A DNA stretch of 64,000 nt from Cunninghamia lanceolata (GCA_027924645.1 BSBN01000040.1:1240001-1304000); one strand, 5' to 3'; counted from the stretch's first letter, positions 10,768 to 23,514 are shown. The notes: generated by a model not told the origin, from the sequence alone. A program made the numbers and translations.

Positions 10768-10889
10768 AGAAGAGTAAAGGAATGGTGAAGAGTGAAGAAG
10801 GGGTAAAAGTGTATATCATCTTCATGTGAGAAGAGTAAAGGAATGGTGAAGAGTGAAGAAGGGGTAAAAGTGTATATCATCTTCATGTG
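10768..10889 (+). repeat. 61-bp tandem repeat, two units, F 5' LTR
   Basis: Each unit begins AGAAGAGTAAAGG and ends ATCTTCATGTG. Two full units lie head to tail, and a partial 48-bp copy recurs at 10965-11012. The 3' LTR has three units (19240-19422). Confidence 0.95.
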
Positions 10890-13395
10890 AGGTATAACTT
10901 TGTGTTTTTATGCATTTAGTTTGTGTTTTCACTTCATTTTGTTTTCCTAATTTACAAAAATAAAAGAAGAGTAAAGGAATGGTGAAGAGTGAAGAAGGGG
11001 TAAAAGTGTATAGGATGATATAAAGAAGTAAGATGTTAAAAAGAATTATGAAGTTAAAAATATTATATGATCAAACAAATAAATTGATAATGATAGCAAT
11101 AAAGTAAATAAAGTATAAAGTTAATATAAATTAATATTAGTGAATGAATTGAATAAAAAATTTTGTTATATGTAATGGTATAGTGTATTAAATTGATGGC
11201 TAATATGAGAATATGATAGTGAATAACAAGTATGTGAAATAAATGAAAGTAAATAAAAGAATGTGTAAATTAATGTGATTAATAAAAGATAAATAAATGA
11301 ATAATGATAAAGGAAAAATAATATAAGACTAGTTTATAATACATTATATTGAAAGGGTATGATATAGATTATGACAATTATAATATAATATTTATAATAA
11401 AATAAGTTGAATAAGAGATACAAGGGCAGCTTATATATACAAATAATTTTGAGAGACAACTATACAAGACAAATCCATAATGAATACATCTATTAACATG
11501 AGATTATACTTATATATGACAGAGAGATAGGGATTTATATGATGGAATTTTTACATAATTGAGGAGTTGTTACCTTGACGATGGTGGTGGAGTATTATGT
11601 TACTATTAATAATCAACCTAAGCTTCTTGGTCCACCTTAATATTCTAATTAGTTTTTCTTACTACGATTAAGATTAGGTATCATGTTAGATCTCACACTT
11701 AAACCTTGGCAAGGTAAAGAAAGTGTATCTCAATTGATACATTGTATATATGCATTATCACGTACATAGGTTATGGCGGATAGATATGTATATCTTTTAT
11801 ATTATGAGTCTCGTCAAAAGTGATTGAATCAAGTATATGGTGAATTCAATATCATATCAAATCTTAGATTATGTGAATTTCTAAATGATCGAACATGGGT
11901 ATTATTGGTTTAAGAATGACTGGGTACAAATGTTTGAAAATGTGATAAAAGAAAAAGGAATTGTTGAAATTGTATATGAACTAGTTATCAAAGATTATTT
12001 TAATTTGACCTAGATTAAAGGGATTTTCTATTTATGAGATAATATAAGTATCTTTTTAGTTTATTTTCTAGTTCTATTCATTATGATAAAGCATCTTTTA
12101 TCTACATTGAGAATTAAGGTAGTATTTCTCTTTATCAACTATTATTATGCAAGTTTTTCCTTTGTCATTAGATAGGTAAACCTTATAAATAAACATCTAA
12201 ACTCAAACATTCGCAGTGTTCGGTATTTACGGTACCTCTGTGTCACGTTTACAGGTAATGTCGTTGCATTGAACCAAGTACCTCGCGCCTAACATAGCTG
12301 CAACAACAACGTCTGGGCACCGTCCCTCTAAATTATCGGGGAGTAATAAGGAACATGTCTAATTTAAATCCACAGGAAGGGAAAATCTCCTTGGATACCT
12401 CACTAAAAAGATTAACTAAAAGAAAAAGAAAAAGGTGAGACTATAAAAAAAATTGTTGTAGGACGATCAATGGGAAGGCCTCATCGGGGAAATATGCGTG
12501 TTAGGTAAATTATTCACACTTGAAAACTTAAATGCCAAACACTCTCGGGAGGTGTGTTTGTAAAATAGTTCCTTAAGGATTCCGTCCATTGTATCACTTG
12601 AGTGGGTGGCAATCGGTGAAGAGTTGTGTACCCACTCACAGCTACATTAAACATAGTGCAAGACAGAACTACATGTTCGCATTCGTCGTGTAGATTACAT
12701 GCGTAGAGGGCTTTGATCCCGTGGATACAGGGTATGTAGGCAGTCTGGATGGTGAAGGATTGCCCCAGTACTTAGGTCCCTCGGATATAGTATACTCCTT
12801 ATAATCAACTTCATAATCTCAATCCCTAGTTAAAGGTTATTTAGGTAACTTAAGAACTCTCCTAGTACTCAGAAGAATCCTCGGGGTGGATTACTTGTAC
12901 CCGGCTTTGCTGTAAACTGAGGTGAGTACAAGTTGATGTTATGTGTTCCCTGGTCGACATCCTCAGTACAGTGTCTGGGTAGACTATGGTCCCCAGGAAG
13001 TGACTCATGAACCTATATTGGTCCCGAGGGAATCAGAAGTCTCTGGCCAGAGCATAATGATTCCTGTCCTCTTTAGCCCGTTAGGCTGTTATGTTTATGT
13101 ATCCCGGATTGGATAGAGTATTGGTCCGTTAGACCCACTAGGCCTTTTGGTCATTGTTTGTTCTACCCGAATTAGGTAGCGATAAGGTCTGTTTGACCTG
13201 GTTCTATATGAACCTATTTGCCCAAAGGATAGAAGAGCCTGGGTGGCTTAAGAATGTTCTGTTTTGAACATATGGCCCATTTTGGCCGAAGTTTTTCCTG
13301 AGTACTCAATCAAAGTCTTGATATATCTCATAAGTACTTGTTAATAAAGTAAATTTTTTTAAAATTCAAGTTTGGATCAAGCGGGTCCTTACATG

Positions 13396-13407
13396 TGGTA
13401 TCAGAGC
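13396..13407 (+). promoter_or_regulatory. Primer binding site of F (initiator tRNA-Met)
   Basis: TGGTATCAGAGC lies two bases after the LTR end and is complementary to the 3' end of plant initiator tRNA-Met, the usual minus-strand primer. Confidence 0.95.
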
Positions 13408-13566
13408 ATGGTTCAAACACTCGACCTGGAGGCCTGCTAAGTCAAAATCGATAATAATTGGTATTTAAAATAAGAATTGTAATAGATTTAATTACAGTTA
13501 ATTTGCATGTGTAAACCAAAAATTGTATCAAGTGGTAAATCACCTCTCTCCTTGTTTCAGAATTAA

Positions 13567-14640
13567 ATGGCAAGAACCCGAAACCAAGAACATGTTGAAA
13601 ACCCACCTGAGAACCCAAATGCTGGTATTGAAGCAATTATTCAATTGTTGACAGAACAGAAAGAAAAGTTGGAAAACCTTGAGAAAACTATACAGGACCT
13701 GAAGACTAGATAGGGGACTATAGAAAACATTTTGGAATCTAAAAATAAACATCAAGGTGTAGAAGTACACATAGCTCAAACAACTAATGAGCTAGAGGTT
13801 CCTAGGGCTCGGCGGGATACTACCACTCTAGATATCTCACAAGACCTCAAAAAGATAACTCCTCCTAAGTTTGATGGTAAACATGTGGGGGATGCTGCAA
13901 AAGGATGGTTAATCGAAATGGAGAAATATTTTGAACTAAGAAACTACTCAGAGAACATCAAGGCAACCTAGGGAGCCTATCAATTGGAGGGAGAAGCTGC
14001 TAGTTGGTGGATAAACATAAAAGAATAATATTGTTATTCAAAAGAAAACCTGACTTGGAGGCAGTTTGTGAGCCACTTCCGTGAGAGATGGCTTCCACAA
14101 CTATTTTATGATGAGAAGATGACTGATTTTCTGAATCTTAGACAAGGAAATCTCACAGTCCAATAGTATTGGGATAGATTTGCAAAGCTACTAAAATATG
14201 TTCCTATCTATCAAAAGGATGAAAGGTCTTAGGCAAGGAAGTTTCTTTTGGGGTTGAATATTGATATTGGGGCAGAAGTGGATATGTTTGCCCCTAAGAA
14301 CATAAATCAAGTCTTGGAGAAGGCACTCAAACAAGAAAAGAAATTACAAGCACTATTGGTGGCAAAGCAAAACTTTTGGGACAAACAATTTGCCTTCAAA
14401 AGGAAACTAGACAATAAGGACAACAGAGGAGGTCAGAAGAACAAGAGGAGAGACTGGGGTAGAATAGAATCCACTGGTAATCAGGATCATAGGAATAATT
14501 ACAATAGTAATGTCAGGAGGAATGATGGGAATGCACCACCCTGAATTTCTAATGGACCCCCTGGTGGATGCTTAATGTGTGGAGGCAATCATTATGCAAG
14601 GGATTGTTCAAAAAGGAATGGGTACAATTAGCCACAGCAA
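13567..14640 (+). pseudogene. F gag
   Basis: The ATG at 13567 (MARTRNQEH) begins a Gag that can be followed in one frame through several stops (13711, 13969, 14026, near 14164 and 14230, and near 14542). Visible parts are a coiled-coil-like N-terminus (LLTEQKEKLENLEKTIQ), the capsid domain (ITPPKFDGKHVGDAAKGW, later WWINIKE and FRERW), a basic Arg/Asn-rich region, and one CCHC zinc knuckle (CLMCGGNHYARDC, about 14574-14610). Most stops can be explained by C-to-T change on one strand or the other (Gln or Trp to stop). Gag would form the particle and package RNA, but this copy cannot make it intact. Confidence 0.9.
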
Positions 14641-14699
14641 CCTCGGCAACATCAAATACATGCTGCCGTCAGAAATCAACAAACTTGTCATCAAAATGT

Positions 14700-15124
14700 A
14701 CCTATGGAGACAAGAGGTATGCTTTTTGGTAAACCCATAACTATTTTGATAGATACTGGTTCCTCCGAGAATTTTATTTCCCTAGAATTGGTAAGAAAAA
14801 TGTCTGCAAACTAAGAATATGGAATCATCATGGACGGTTTAGTATGGGGACAAGGCTATATGAAAAGTGAACAAGTACATAAGAGGAGCCCTCATTAAGT
14901 TTCCTGAATTAGAAACCAAAGCTGACTTATATGTTGCACCCCTAGGAGCCTATGATGTCATAATCGAAATAAGTTGGCTAACGAGTCATAAGGCTAACAT
15001 AGATTGCTATAACAAAGTGGTGGAGTGTGTAGATGATAAGGGGTGTAGAGTTAGGATCCAAGGAATTTACAAACCTATATCAGTGGGGACCATTTCTACT
15101 ATGCAACTAAAGAAGGCAAGATGA
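14700..15124 (+). pseudogene. F aspartic protease
   Basis: The retropepsin-like active site ILIDTGSSENFI is at about 14747-14780. The second half (APLGAYDVIIEISWLTSH) is at about 14936-14990, in another frame. A stop at about 14811 and the frame change break it. The product would process Gag-Pol. It lies between the zinc knuckle and the RT, the usual gypsy order. Confidence 0.8.
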
Positions 15125-15226
15125 AAACAAGGAAATCAGATATTCTTAGTATCTTTAGATGAGAAGGGAGAAGAGAAAGAAGCCCCTACCTTTGAAAATA
15201 GTTCGTTCCTTTGGGACTACAAGGAT

Positions 15227-16492
15227 GTGTTTCCTGAAGAGCTACTTGGATTACCTCCTAAAAGGGAATTTGATTTTTCAATCGATATACTTCCTGGAAC
15301 CGCACCTATATCTAAAGCCCCATATAGGATGAACACCACAGAACTCCAAGAATTGAAAATACAGTTGCAAGAATTGCTAGAAAAAGGGTTGATAAGGCCT
15401 AGTGTATCACCTTGGGGAGCACCAGTCATATTTGTAAAGAAGAAGGATGGGACACTAAGGTTGTGCATTGACTACAGAATGTTGAATAAGGCCACTGTGA
15501 AGAACAGATATCCCTTGCCTCGTATTGATGATCTATTTGACCAAATGAGAGGAGCCTCGGTGTTCTCCAAAATTGATCTTCGCTTGGGTTATCATCAATT
15601 AAGGATAAAGGAAGAAGACATCCCAAAGATAGCATTTAGGACTAGGTATGGCCACTATGAATTCACTGTAGTTCCATTTGGGCTAACAAATGCTCCAGCT
15701 ACCTTTATGAATCTAATGAATAGTGTGTTCCATGATTTTTTGGATAAGTTTGTGATTGTGTTTTTGGATGACATTTTAATATATTCCAAGGATGAAGAGG
15801 AACACTTAACCCACCTCCAGGCAGTCTTACAAAGGTTGCGGAAGCATAAGTTGTTTGGGAAGTTATCTAAATGTTCCTTCTTTGAAAGGAGGGCTCACTA
15901 TTTAGGGCATATCATTTCAGCCGAGGGTATAGCGGTAGATCCTGATAAAGTAAAAGCCATCACTAAATGGCCTATCCCTACAAATGTGACTGAAGTAAGA
16001 AGTTTTATGGGATTGGCAGGGTACTACAGAAGGTTTGTGAAAGACTTTTCAAGGATAGCCAATCCAATCACATCCTTGCAAAAGAAGAACAAAAATTTTA
16101 TTTGGACTGAGCAATGTGATAAGGCATTTCAAGTACTGAAGGAAAGACTAACGTCACCTCCAATTCTAAAAGTGCCTGACCCTAATGGTAACTTCACAGT
16201 AGTAATAGATGCATCCATAGAAGGACTAGGAGGAGTTCTTTTCCAAGAGGAAGGAGTAGTGGCTTATGAATCACGAAAACTAAAAATTCATGAAGTCAAT
16301 TACGCCCCCCATGACCTTGAACTTGCAGCCATAGTTCATGCCTTGCAAAAATGGAGACATTTCTTGTTGGGAAAACCATTTGAGCTTAAAAAAGACCATC
16401 AAGGACTAAAATATATCTTCACTCAACCTCATTTGAATACAAGACAGAGAAGGTGGTTAGAGTTTCTAAGTGAGTATGATTTTGATATTTAA
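15227..16492 (+). CDS. F reverse transcriptase and RNase H (open fragment of pol)
   Basis: This is a 421-codon open stretch of pol; the chosen ATG is simply the first Met, since the frame is open further upstream. RT landmarks are [20 protein letters not shown], the Asp in [22 protein letters not shown], and the catalytic pair in FLDDILIYS. RNase H follows with [12 protein letters not shown], a Glu in [11 protein letters not shown] and an Asp in KDHQGLKYI, where the family usually has TDHQ, so one change is near the active site. It copies element RNA into DNA inside virus-like particles. It ends at a TAA (16490); the frame continues with recognisable pol after it. It is the best preserved enzyme gene in the window. 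Confidence 0.9.
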   Translation: MFPEELLGLPPKREFDFSIDILPGTAPISKAPYRMNTTELQELKIQLQELLEKGLIRPSVSPWGAPVIFVKKKDGTLRLCIDYRMLNKATVKNRYPLPRIDDLFDQMRGASVFSKIDLRLGYHQLRIKEEDIPKIAFRTRYGHYEFTVVPFGLTNAPATFMNLMNSVFHDFLDKFVIVFLDDILIYSKDEEEHLTHLQAVLQRLRKHKLFGKLSKCSFFERRAHYLGHIISAEGIAVDPDKVKAITKWPIPTNVTEVRSFMGLAGYYRRFVKDFSRIANPITSLQKKNKNFIWTEQCDKAFQVLKERLTSPPILKVPDPNGNFTVVIDASIEGLGGVLFQEEGVVAYESRKLKIHEVNYAPHDLELAAIVHALQKWRHFLLGKPFELKKDHQGLKYIFTQPHLNTRQRRWLEFLSEYDFDI

Positions 16493-18013
16493 TATATCAA
16501 GGGGAAAGAAAATAGGGTGGCCGATGCTCTCAGCAGGAGGAGGCATATAATGGCCATATCCAACTTGCACATAGACCTAAAGCAACAAATACTCTCTAAG
16601 AAAAAACATAACCCATGGTATGCTCAGGTTAAGACATCTCTAACTAACACCTTTGTGGAACCTAAGTATTTGGACTGTGCTTTTCATTATGATGGACTAA
16701 TGAGGTACTAGGGAAGAATATGCGTTCCTGATAATGCAGAACTAAGGGGTATGATCTTGACAGAGGCACATAAGGCTCCCTATTCAGGACATCCAGGAGT
16801 GAATAAGATGTATGCAGACCTCAAAAGAATAGATTTTTGGCTAGGAATGAAGAAGGATGTGGTAGACACAGTTGCCAGATGCCTAGAATGTCAAAGGGTT
16901 AAGGCAGAACATGTGCACCCAGCATGACTTCTTTATCCACATGATTTACCTTTCTATAAATGGCAAGTCATAAGTATGGATTTTGTCCAAGGGCTACCAA
17001 TGACATCTCATAGGCATAATTGCATTTTGGTGGTAGTGGATAAACTCACTAAGGTTGCCCACTTCATACCAGGAAACCTAACAGATGATGCACCAGCAAT
17101 AGAAAAAAGGTTTATAAAGGAAATTTTTAGGTTGCATGGAATTCCTGAGAAAATCATCTCTGATAGAGACACAAAGTTCACTTCTAGATTTTGGACCACA
17201 TTGCAAGCTGCCTTAGGAACACAGTTGAACTTCAGTACAACTTATCATCCTAAGACAGATGGACAAACAGAAAGAACCAACCAAATTCTGGAAGACCTCC
17301 TTCGTATGTATTGCATGGATCAACAGACCAAATGGGAGGAATATTTGCCATTAGTTGAGTTTGCCTATAACAATTCTTTCCAAGCAGCAATAGTTATGGC
17401 ACCCTTTGAAGCTCTCTATGGGAGACCTTGTCGAACACCATTAAGTTGGGATAAACTGGAAGATAGGATCCTAGTTGGCCTTGAAATGTTGAAAGATATG
17501 GACAACCAAGTGCAACTTATTCGACAGAGGTTGAAGGAAGCCTCGGACTGCCAGAAAAGTTATGCAGATAAGAATAGGACACCCAGAAGATTTCAAGTTG
17601 GTGAAAAGGTGTTCCTAAGAGTCCGACCTCATAAAAGTTCCAGCTCTTTTGGAAGGAAGTCAAAGCTAGCTCCTCGCTATGTCGGGCCTTTTGAAGTACT
17701 TGAGGAAATCAATCCTGTAGCTTACCGCTTGGCATTACCTCTAGCACTAAGCCGCATTCATGACGTGTTCCATGTATCCTTGTTAAAAAAGTATATACCT
17801 GACCCTAAGCATATTCTTAATCGGAATGCCCTGTAGGTGGAGGAACCCGGTACAATAATAATAGAGCCATGCAGAATCATCGAGAGGTACCAGTTCCAGC
17901 TCCGCAATAGGATAGTGGACCAATCTAAAGTCCAGTGGGACTAGTATTCACCTAAGAATGCTACATGGGAAGACATAGTGGAAATGCAACAGCTCTATCT
18001 GCACTTATTTTAA
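16493..18013 (+). pseudogene. F RNase H tail, integrase and chromodomain-like tail
   Basis: After YIKGKENRVADALSRR the integrase begins. The zinc-binding H-H-C-C is in HPGVNKMY and CLECQRVKAEH (16790-16910). The catalytic core at 16976-17836 (286 codons open) has Asp in SMDFVQGLP, Asp in SDRDTKFTS and Glu in TERTNQILED. A GPY/F module follows (APRYVGPFEVLEE), then FHVSLLKKY. A chromodomain-like tail (VQWD, then SPKNATWED) lies at about 17930-17975, after a stop at about 17834. In chromoviruses this tail directs insertion to heterochromatin. Stops at about 16709, 16924, 17834 and 17941 interrupt the frame. Confidence 0.85.
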
Positions 18014-18240
18014 ATACACTCTAGTTATTTATAAACTTGATAAACTTCAAATTTTGCTTAAAGACAATGATGTTGAGATGATACAAACAGTTATGCTTAG
18101 ATAATACTCCTTGTTATCTTTATCTATGTTAAACTATTTAACCTACCTTGTTGAAGGATGGAATTTAAAGTAGGAAAGTATATTTATTTCTATATGTTTT
18201 GATCTTACTTCTAACATGCATCGAGACGATGCATAAATTT

Positions 18241-18252
18241 AGGGGAGAAGGA
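18241..18252 (+). promoter_or_regulatory. Polypurine tract of F
   Basis: AGGGGAGAAGGA ends exactly where the 3' LTR begins, as expected for the plus-strand primer. Confidence 0.85.
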
Positions 18253-21200
18253 TGTCACAACTCAATATTTTTGAAATTTGAATTATGATATGTGTTGTAA
18301 GAATTATTTTTTTTAAAAATTTTTATCTTATTTTTGAATTTTAAATTTTGAGACCCTTTTCTTGTGTCTTAACTTGACCCTGGATGTCCTAACTAAGTTT
18401 AAATTGACCCTGGGTTATACCCCATGGGTCTAGGGTCACTTTTGACTTGGGTAACCCTTGGGTAACCTCCGTATGGTCACCTTAACTTCACAGTGAAGTT
18501 AAGAGACGAATTTGGAGGTATGGGTAAGGAAGACTTTGGTGGAGGAGCTCATGAGTGGGGTTATTTTTTTAAATCCCACTTGGGATAGTGGAAAAAGGAG
18601 TGGGGTTATTTTTTAAATCCTAAGTGGTGTGGTCCTCCATGAGTGGGGTTATTTTTTTTTATCCCACTTAGGATAGTGACAAAATCCACCTCATCCTTCC
18701 ACCTCAACTTTTCCACCTCACCATGTTGCACATGTAATTAAATATTTTAAATATTTAATTAGCTAATAACCTCCACTTCCCCATGAGTTGAATTAAAAAT
18801 TCAACTTCTCATATCCACTATCCAAAAATGAATCTTTAATTCATTTTTATCCTCCACTAAATTGAATTAAAAATTTAATTTATCCTCCACTCCCCAAAAA
18901 TGAATCTTTAATTCATTTTTATCCTCCACTAAATTGAATTAAAAATTTAATTTATCCTCTACTTCCCAAAAATGAATCTTTAATTCATTTTTGTCCTCCA
19001 CTGTGAATTTAAAATTTACAAATAATGAGAGCCCTTGATCTCATCTTTTAATCCTCACCCTCCATCCCTTTTTCAAAAATCTATAAATGAGACCCTTCTC
19101 TAAGCCATTAGGGAAGGAGAAAATAACAACTTCTTCTTGAAACAAGAGCAATCCACATTTGAATCAAATAGGGTTATCTAATCTAGGAGCTCTTGGATGC
19201 AAGCTTCCTCCTCCCTTGATGAGATTGGGTCTTCATGTGAGAAGAGTAAAGGAATGGTGAAGAGTGAAGAAGGGGTAAAAGTGTATATCATCTTCATGTG
19301 AGAAGAGTAAAGGAATGGTGAAGAGTGAAGAAGGGGTAAAAGTGTATATCATCTTCATGTGAGAAGAGTAAAGGAATGGTGAAGAGTGAAGAAGGGGTAA
19401 AAGTGTATATCATCTTCATGTGAGGTATAACTTTGTGTTTTTATGCATTTAGTTTGTGTTTTCACTTCATTTTGTTTTCCTAATTTACAAAAATAAAAGA
19501 AGAGTAAAGGAATGGTGAAGAGTGAAGAAGGGGTAAAAGTGTATAGGATGATATAAAGAAGTAAGTAAGATGTTAAAAAGAATTATGAAGTTAAAAATAT
19601 TATATGATCAAACAAATAAATTGATAATGATAGCAATAAAGTAAATAAAGTATAAAGTTAATATAAATTAATATTAGTGAATGAATTCAATAAAAAAATT
19701 TGTTATATGTAATGGTATAGTGTATTAAATTGATGGATAATATGAGAATATGATAGTGAATAACAAGTATGTGAAATAAATGAAAGTAAATAAAAGAATG
19801 TGTAAATTAATGTGATTAATAAAAGATAAATAAATGAATAATGATAAAGGAAAAATAATATAAGACTAGTTTATAATACATTATATTGAAAGGGTATGAT
19901 ATAGATTATGACAATTATAATATAATATTAATAATAAAATAAGTTGAATAAGAGATACAAGGGCAGCTTATATATACAAATAATTTTGAGAGACAACTAT
20001 ACAAGACAAATCCATAACGAATACATCTATTAACATGAGATTATACTTATATATGACAGAGAGATAGGGATTTATATGATGGAATTTTTACATAATTGAG
20101 GAGTTGTTACCTTGACGATGGTGGTGGAGTATTATGTTACTATTAATACTCAACCTAAGCTTCTTGGTCCACCTTAATATTCTAATTGGTTTTTCTTACT
20201 ACGATTAAGATTAGGTATCATGTTCAATCTCACACTTAAACCTTGGCAGGGTAAAGAAAGTGTATCTCAATTGATACGTTGTATATATGCATTATCACGT
20301 ACATAGTTTATGGCGGATAGATATGTATAACTTTTATATTATGAGTCTCATCAAAAGTGATTGAATCAAGTATATGGTGAATTCAATATCATATCAAATC
20401 TTAGATTATGTGAATTTCTAAATGATCGAACATGGGTATTATTGGTTTAAGAATGACTGGGTACAAATGCTTGAAATTGTGATAAAAGAAAAAGGAATTG
20501 TTGAAATTGTATATGAACCAGTTATCAAAGATTATTTTAATTTGACCTAGATTAAAGGGCTTTTCTATTTATGAGATAATATAAGTATCTTTTTAGTTTA
20601 TTTTCTAGTTCTATTCATTATGATAAAGCATCTTTTATCTACATTGAGAATTAAGGTAGTATTTCTCTTTATCAACTGTTATTATGCAAGTTTTTCCTTT
20701 GTCATTAGATAGGTAAACCTTATAAATAAATGTCCAAACTCAAACATTCACAGTGTTTGATATTTATGGTACCTCTGTGTCACATTTACAGGTAATGCCG
20801 TCGTGTTGAACCAAGTACCTCGCGCCTAACATAGCTGCAACAACGACATCTGGGCACCGTCCCTCTAAATCATCGGTGAGTAATAAGGAACATGTCTAAG
20901 TTAAATCTGCAGGAAGGGAAAATCTCCTCGGATACCTCACTAAAAAGATTAACTAAAAGAAAAAGAAAAAGGTGAGACTATAAAAAAAATTGTTGTAGGA
21001 CGATCAACGGGAAGGCCTCATCGGCGAAATATGCGTGTTAGGTAAATTATTCACACTTGAAAACTTAAATGCCAAACACTCTCGGGAGGTGTGTTTGTAA
21101 AATAGTTCCTTAAGGATTCCATCCATTGTATCACTCGAGTGGGTGGCAATCGGCGAAGAGCTGTGTACCCACTCACAGCTACATTAAACATAGTGCAAGA

Positions 21201-21931
21201 TAGAACTACATGTTCGCATTCGTCATGTAGATCGCATCTGTAGAGGGCCTTGATCCCGTGGATATAGGGTATGTAGGTAGTCTGGACAGTGAAGGATGCC
21301 CCCAGTACTCAGGTCCCTCGGATATAGTATACTCCTTATAATCAACTTCATAATCTCGATCCCTAGTTAAAGGTTATTTAGGTAACTTAAGAACTCTCCT
21401 AGTGCTTAGAAGAATCCCTGAGGTGGATTACTTGTACCTGGCTTTGTCGTAAACTGAGGTGAGTACAAGTTGATGTTATGTGTTCCCTGGTCGACATCCT
21501 CAGTACAGTGTCTGGGCAGACTGTGGTCCCTAGGAAGTGACTCATGAACCTATATTGGTCCCGAGGGAGTCAAAAGTCTCTGGCCAGAGTATAATGATTC
21601 CTGTCCTCTTTAGCCCGTTAGGTTGTTATGTTTATGTATCCCATATTGGATAGAGTATTGGTCCATTAGACCCACTAGGCCTTTTGGCCATTGTTTGTTC
21701 TACCCAAATCAGGTAGCGATAAGGTCTGTTTGACCTGGTTCTGTATGAACCTATTTGCCCAAAGGATAGAAGAGCCTGGGTGGCTTAAGAATGTTCTGTT
21801 TTGAACATATGGCCTATTTTGGCCAAAGTTTTTCCTTGAGTACTCAATCAAAGTCTTGATATATCTCATAAGAACTTGTTAATAAAGTAAATTTTTTGAA
21901 AATTCAAGTTTGGATCAAGCGGGTCCTTACA
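18253..21931 (+). repeat. 3' LTR of F
   Basis: It has the same boundaries as the 5' LTR, with few scattered substitutions. It is about 92 bp longer, mostly from one extra 61-bp unit and a small insertion near 18316. TATA box near 19081, hairpin array about 18785-19030, 'GGTATGTAGG' module about 21190-21310. Confidence 0.95.
19240..19422 (+). repeat. 61-bp tandem repeat, three units, F 3' LTR
   Basis: Units start at 19240, 19301 and 19362 (AGAAGAGTAAAGG). The 5' LTR has only two. A partial copy lies about 75 bp downstream, as in the 5' LTR. Confidence 0.95.
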
Positions 21932-22402
21932 TTTTCCTTATGGATAGATAGGATTAGACATAAGGCTGCCTTAGGAACCTCACCTTATCATTTGGTTTAT
22001 GGTTTGGAGCATGTGTTCCCTATCCATTTGAGGATCCATGTACTGCAATTCATGTAGGACTACCTAGAACCTGATGATAGAACCTCAAGTCGTTTAACCC
22101 AGTTATTACATTTAGAAGAGAAACATGATGCTACAATTGAAAACTTTGCTAAACATCAGGGCATAGTGAAACAATGGTTTGACAAGAGGGCCAAATTGAA
22201 GGCCTTACGTATCTCAAATTTAGTGTTGTATTCGGATAAGGCTCATGAAAAGAAAGGTGAACATGGAAAATTTGACAAACTCTAGTTAGGTCCCTACCAA
22301 ATAGCTGAAATTTTAGGGAACAACACGTATAGAGTGAAGACTCTTACTGGTGAGGAACTCCCACTACATGTTAATGGGTAGTTCTTGAAGCACTACTTTT
22401 AG
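21932..22402 (+). pseudogene. Gypsy element E: integrase C-terminal part
   Basis: This resumes the integrase interrupted at 9806, beginning with the target duplication TTTTC. It reads RIRHKAALGTSPYHLVYG, a helical region (LHLEEKHDATIENFAKHQ), the GPY-type module (HGKFDKL then LGPYQIAEIL) and the end NNTYRVKTLTGEEL to FLKHYF, closing with a TAG at about 22400. In-frame stops (near 22054, 22284 and 22378) show decay. It confirms that F inserted into an integrase gene. Confidence 0.8.
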
Positions 22403-23514
22403 GCTTAGGAGGCATCTCTACCTTCTTTTGTGTATATAGTATGTCTTTTTTCTGCTTTTGCTTGTTGTTGTCTTGCTTTGGTTAGAGTAGTTTGCTTTGT
22501 TTAGGTTAGTTGCTTTCTACTTGCTTTGCTTTTGCTTTCTGTGCTTGCTTTGTTGGGTTCCTCCATTTATTGAATAAGGTGGCAGTTGTGCAGTCCTACA
22601 AAAGGCTCTCTTTGGGTAAATAATCTTGGGGATTTATTTCAGAAACTTTAGCCTTCCACTTGGATCTTCCTATGGGTTCTACTATTACTACTGGGTGGTA
22701 TGATGCTTGTTCATGGGAAAGGAGTCATTAGTTTGGTTCACTTGAAGCATTTTCTAGTCTAATATCTCTCACACATTTTTTAAGGAATCTTGGTGATCTT
22801 GGGATAAGTGAAAAATCTATAGGCTCACCTTTGCCACCACTATGATTCCCAGCCCAGCGAAGTTGAACCAATTCATAGCCCATGTGATATTTACCATGTG
22901 CTGCAAGGGTATGCGGTACTTTCTAGTACTCATATCAAAATCTAAGGTTAATGAATTATCAAATGAATAATCTACCAAAATAATACTTCCTAATTTCCTT
23001 ATAAAATGTTCAACCAGCTAGAGGATTCAAGCAACTCTTTCAGGGGCTATGGATGCCTAACAAGCAATAGAACAATGTTTGAGAGGAATCATAGAGACAA
23101 CCTCATCGGGGCTATAGATGCTTGATTGGCAGCGAGGTAATGTCTAAGGTAGTTCAAAACGTGAGTATCATTATGTAGCTCAATGCAAGTGAGCCTTGAT
23201 GATCTTGGTTGCAGAAGGATGGGAATGAATGCAACTGCACACACTTAGACTTTCAGGATATGGATAATTGTGCTGAGTTAGTGATCTCTACTCCTTTGAT
23301 CCTGTATCATTCTGTCTAGTTTAATAAGTGGGAAACATAGAGATTTTGGGTTCAAAACTAAAGTTTATCTTAGAAATGCTCTAGAGCATTTCCCCAATAG
23401 AGATGCCATTTATTGTGTCTTGCACACACGCCCCATTTTACCAAATGGAGACCCCCTTTGTTCTTTTTCTTTGGCTTAGTTTAGGTTTTAGCAGTTCTTC
23501 TTGAGAGAAGATGA
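22403..23514 (+). other. 3' untranslated region of E (no gene seen)
   Basis: The stretch is T/G-rich with runs of CTTTG/CTTGC (22440-22560) and no convincing ORF. It ends in GAGAGAAGATGA, a plausible polypurine tract before a TGTCAGG that may be an LTR start. I see no RNA gene. Confidence 0.4.

Larger units (their letters stand above)
9807..13393 (+). repeat. 5' LTR of F
   Basis: Bounded by TGTCACAACTC and GGTCCTTACA, the LTR is followed by the primer site. A TATA box (CTATAAATGAGA) lies near 10611, about 0.8 kb in, so R plus U5 would be about 2.7 kb, unusually long. Downstream of it are two 61-bp tandem units. Hairpin-forming AT repeats lie upstream (10310-10560). The U5 half holds the 'GGTATGTAGG' module near 12713-12752. 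Confidence 0.95.
9807..21931 (+). mobile_element. Complete chromovirus-type gypsy retrotransposon F
   Basis: F is a 12.1-kb element with two LTRs (3,587 and 3,679 bp), a primer site, gag, protease, RT, RNase H, integrase, a chromodomain-like tail and a polypurine tract. It is flanked by the perfect 5-bp duplication TTTTC (9802-9806 and 21932-21936). It interrupts the integrase gene of E, and removing it and one duplication restores E's frame. The long LTRs, domain order and chromodomain fit the Tekay/Del branch, an assignment from motifs only. The coding region has many stops, so the copy is probably not autonomous. Confidence 0.95.

Noticed and set aside
10768..10889. CRISPR-like direct repeats
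   Set aside because: Units are head to tail without unique spacers, in a eukaryotic LTR.
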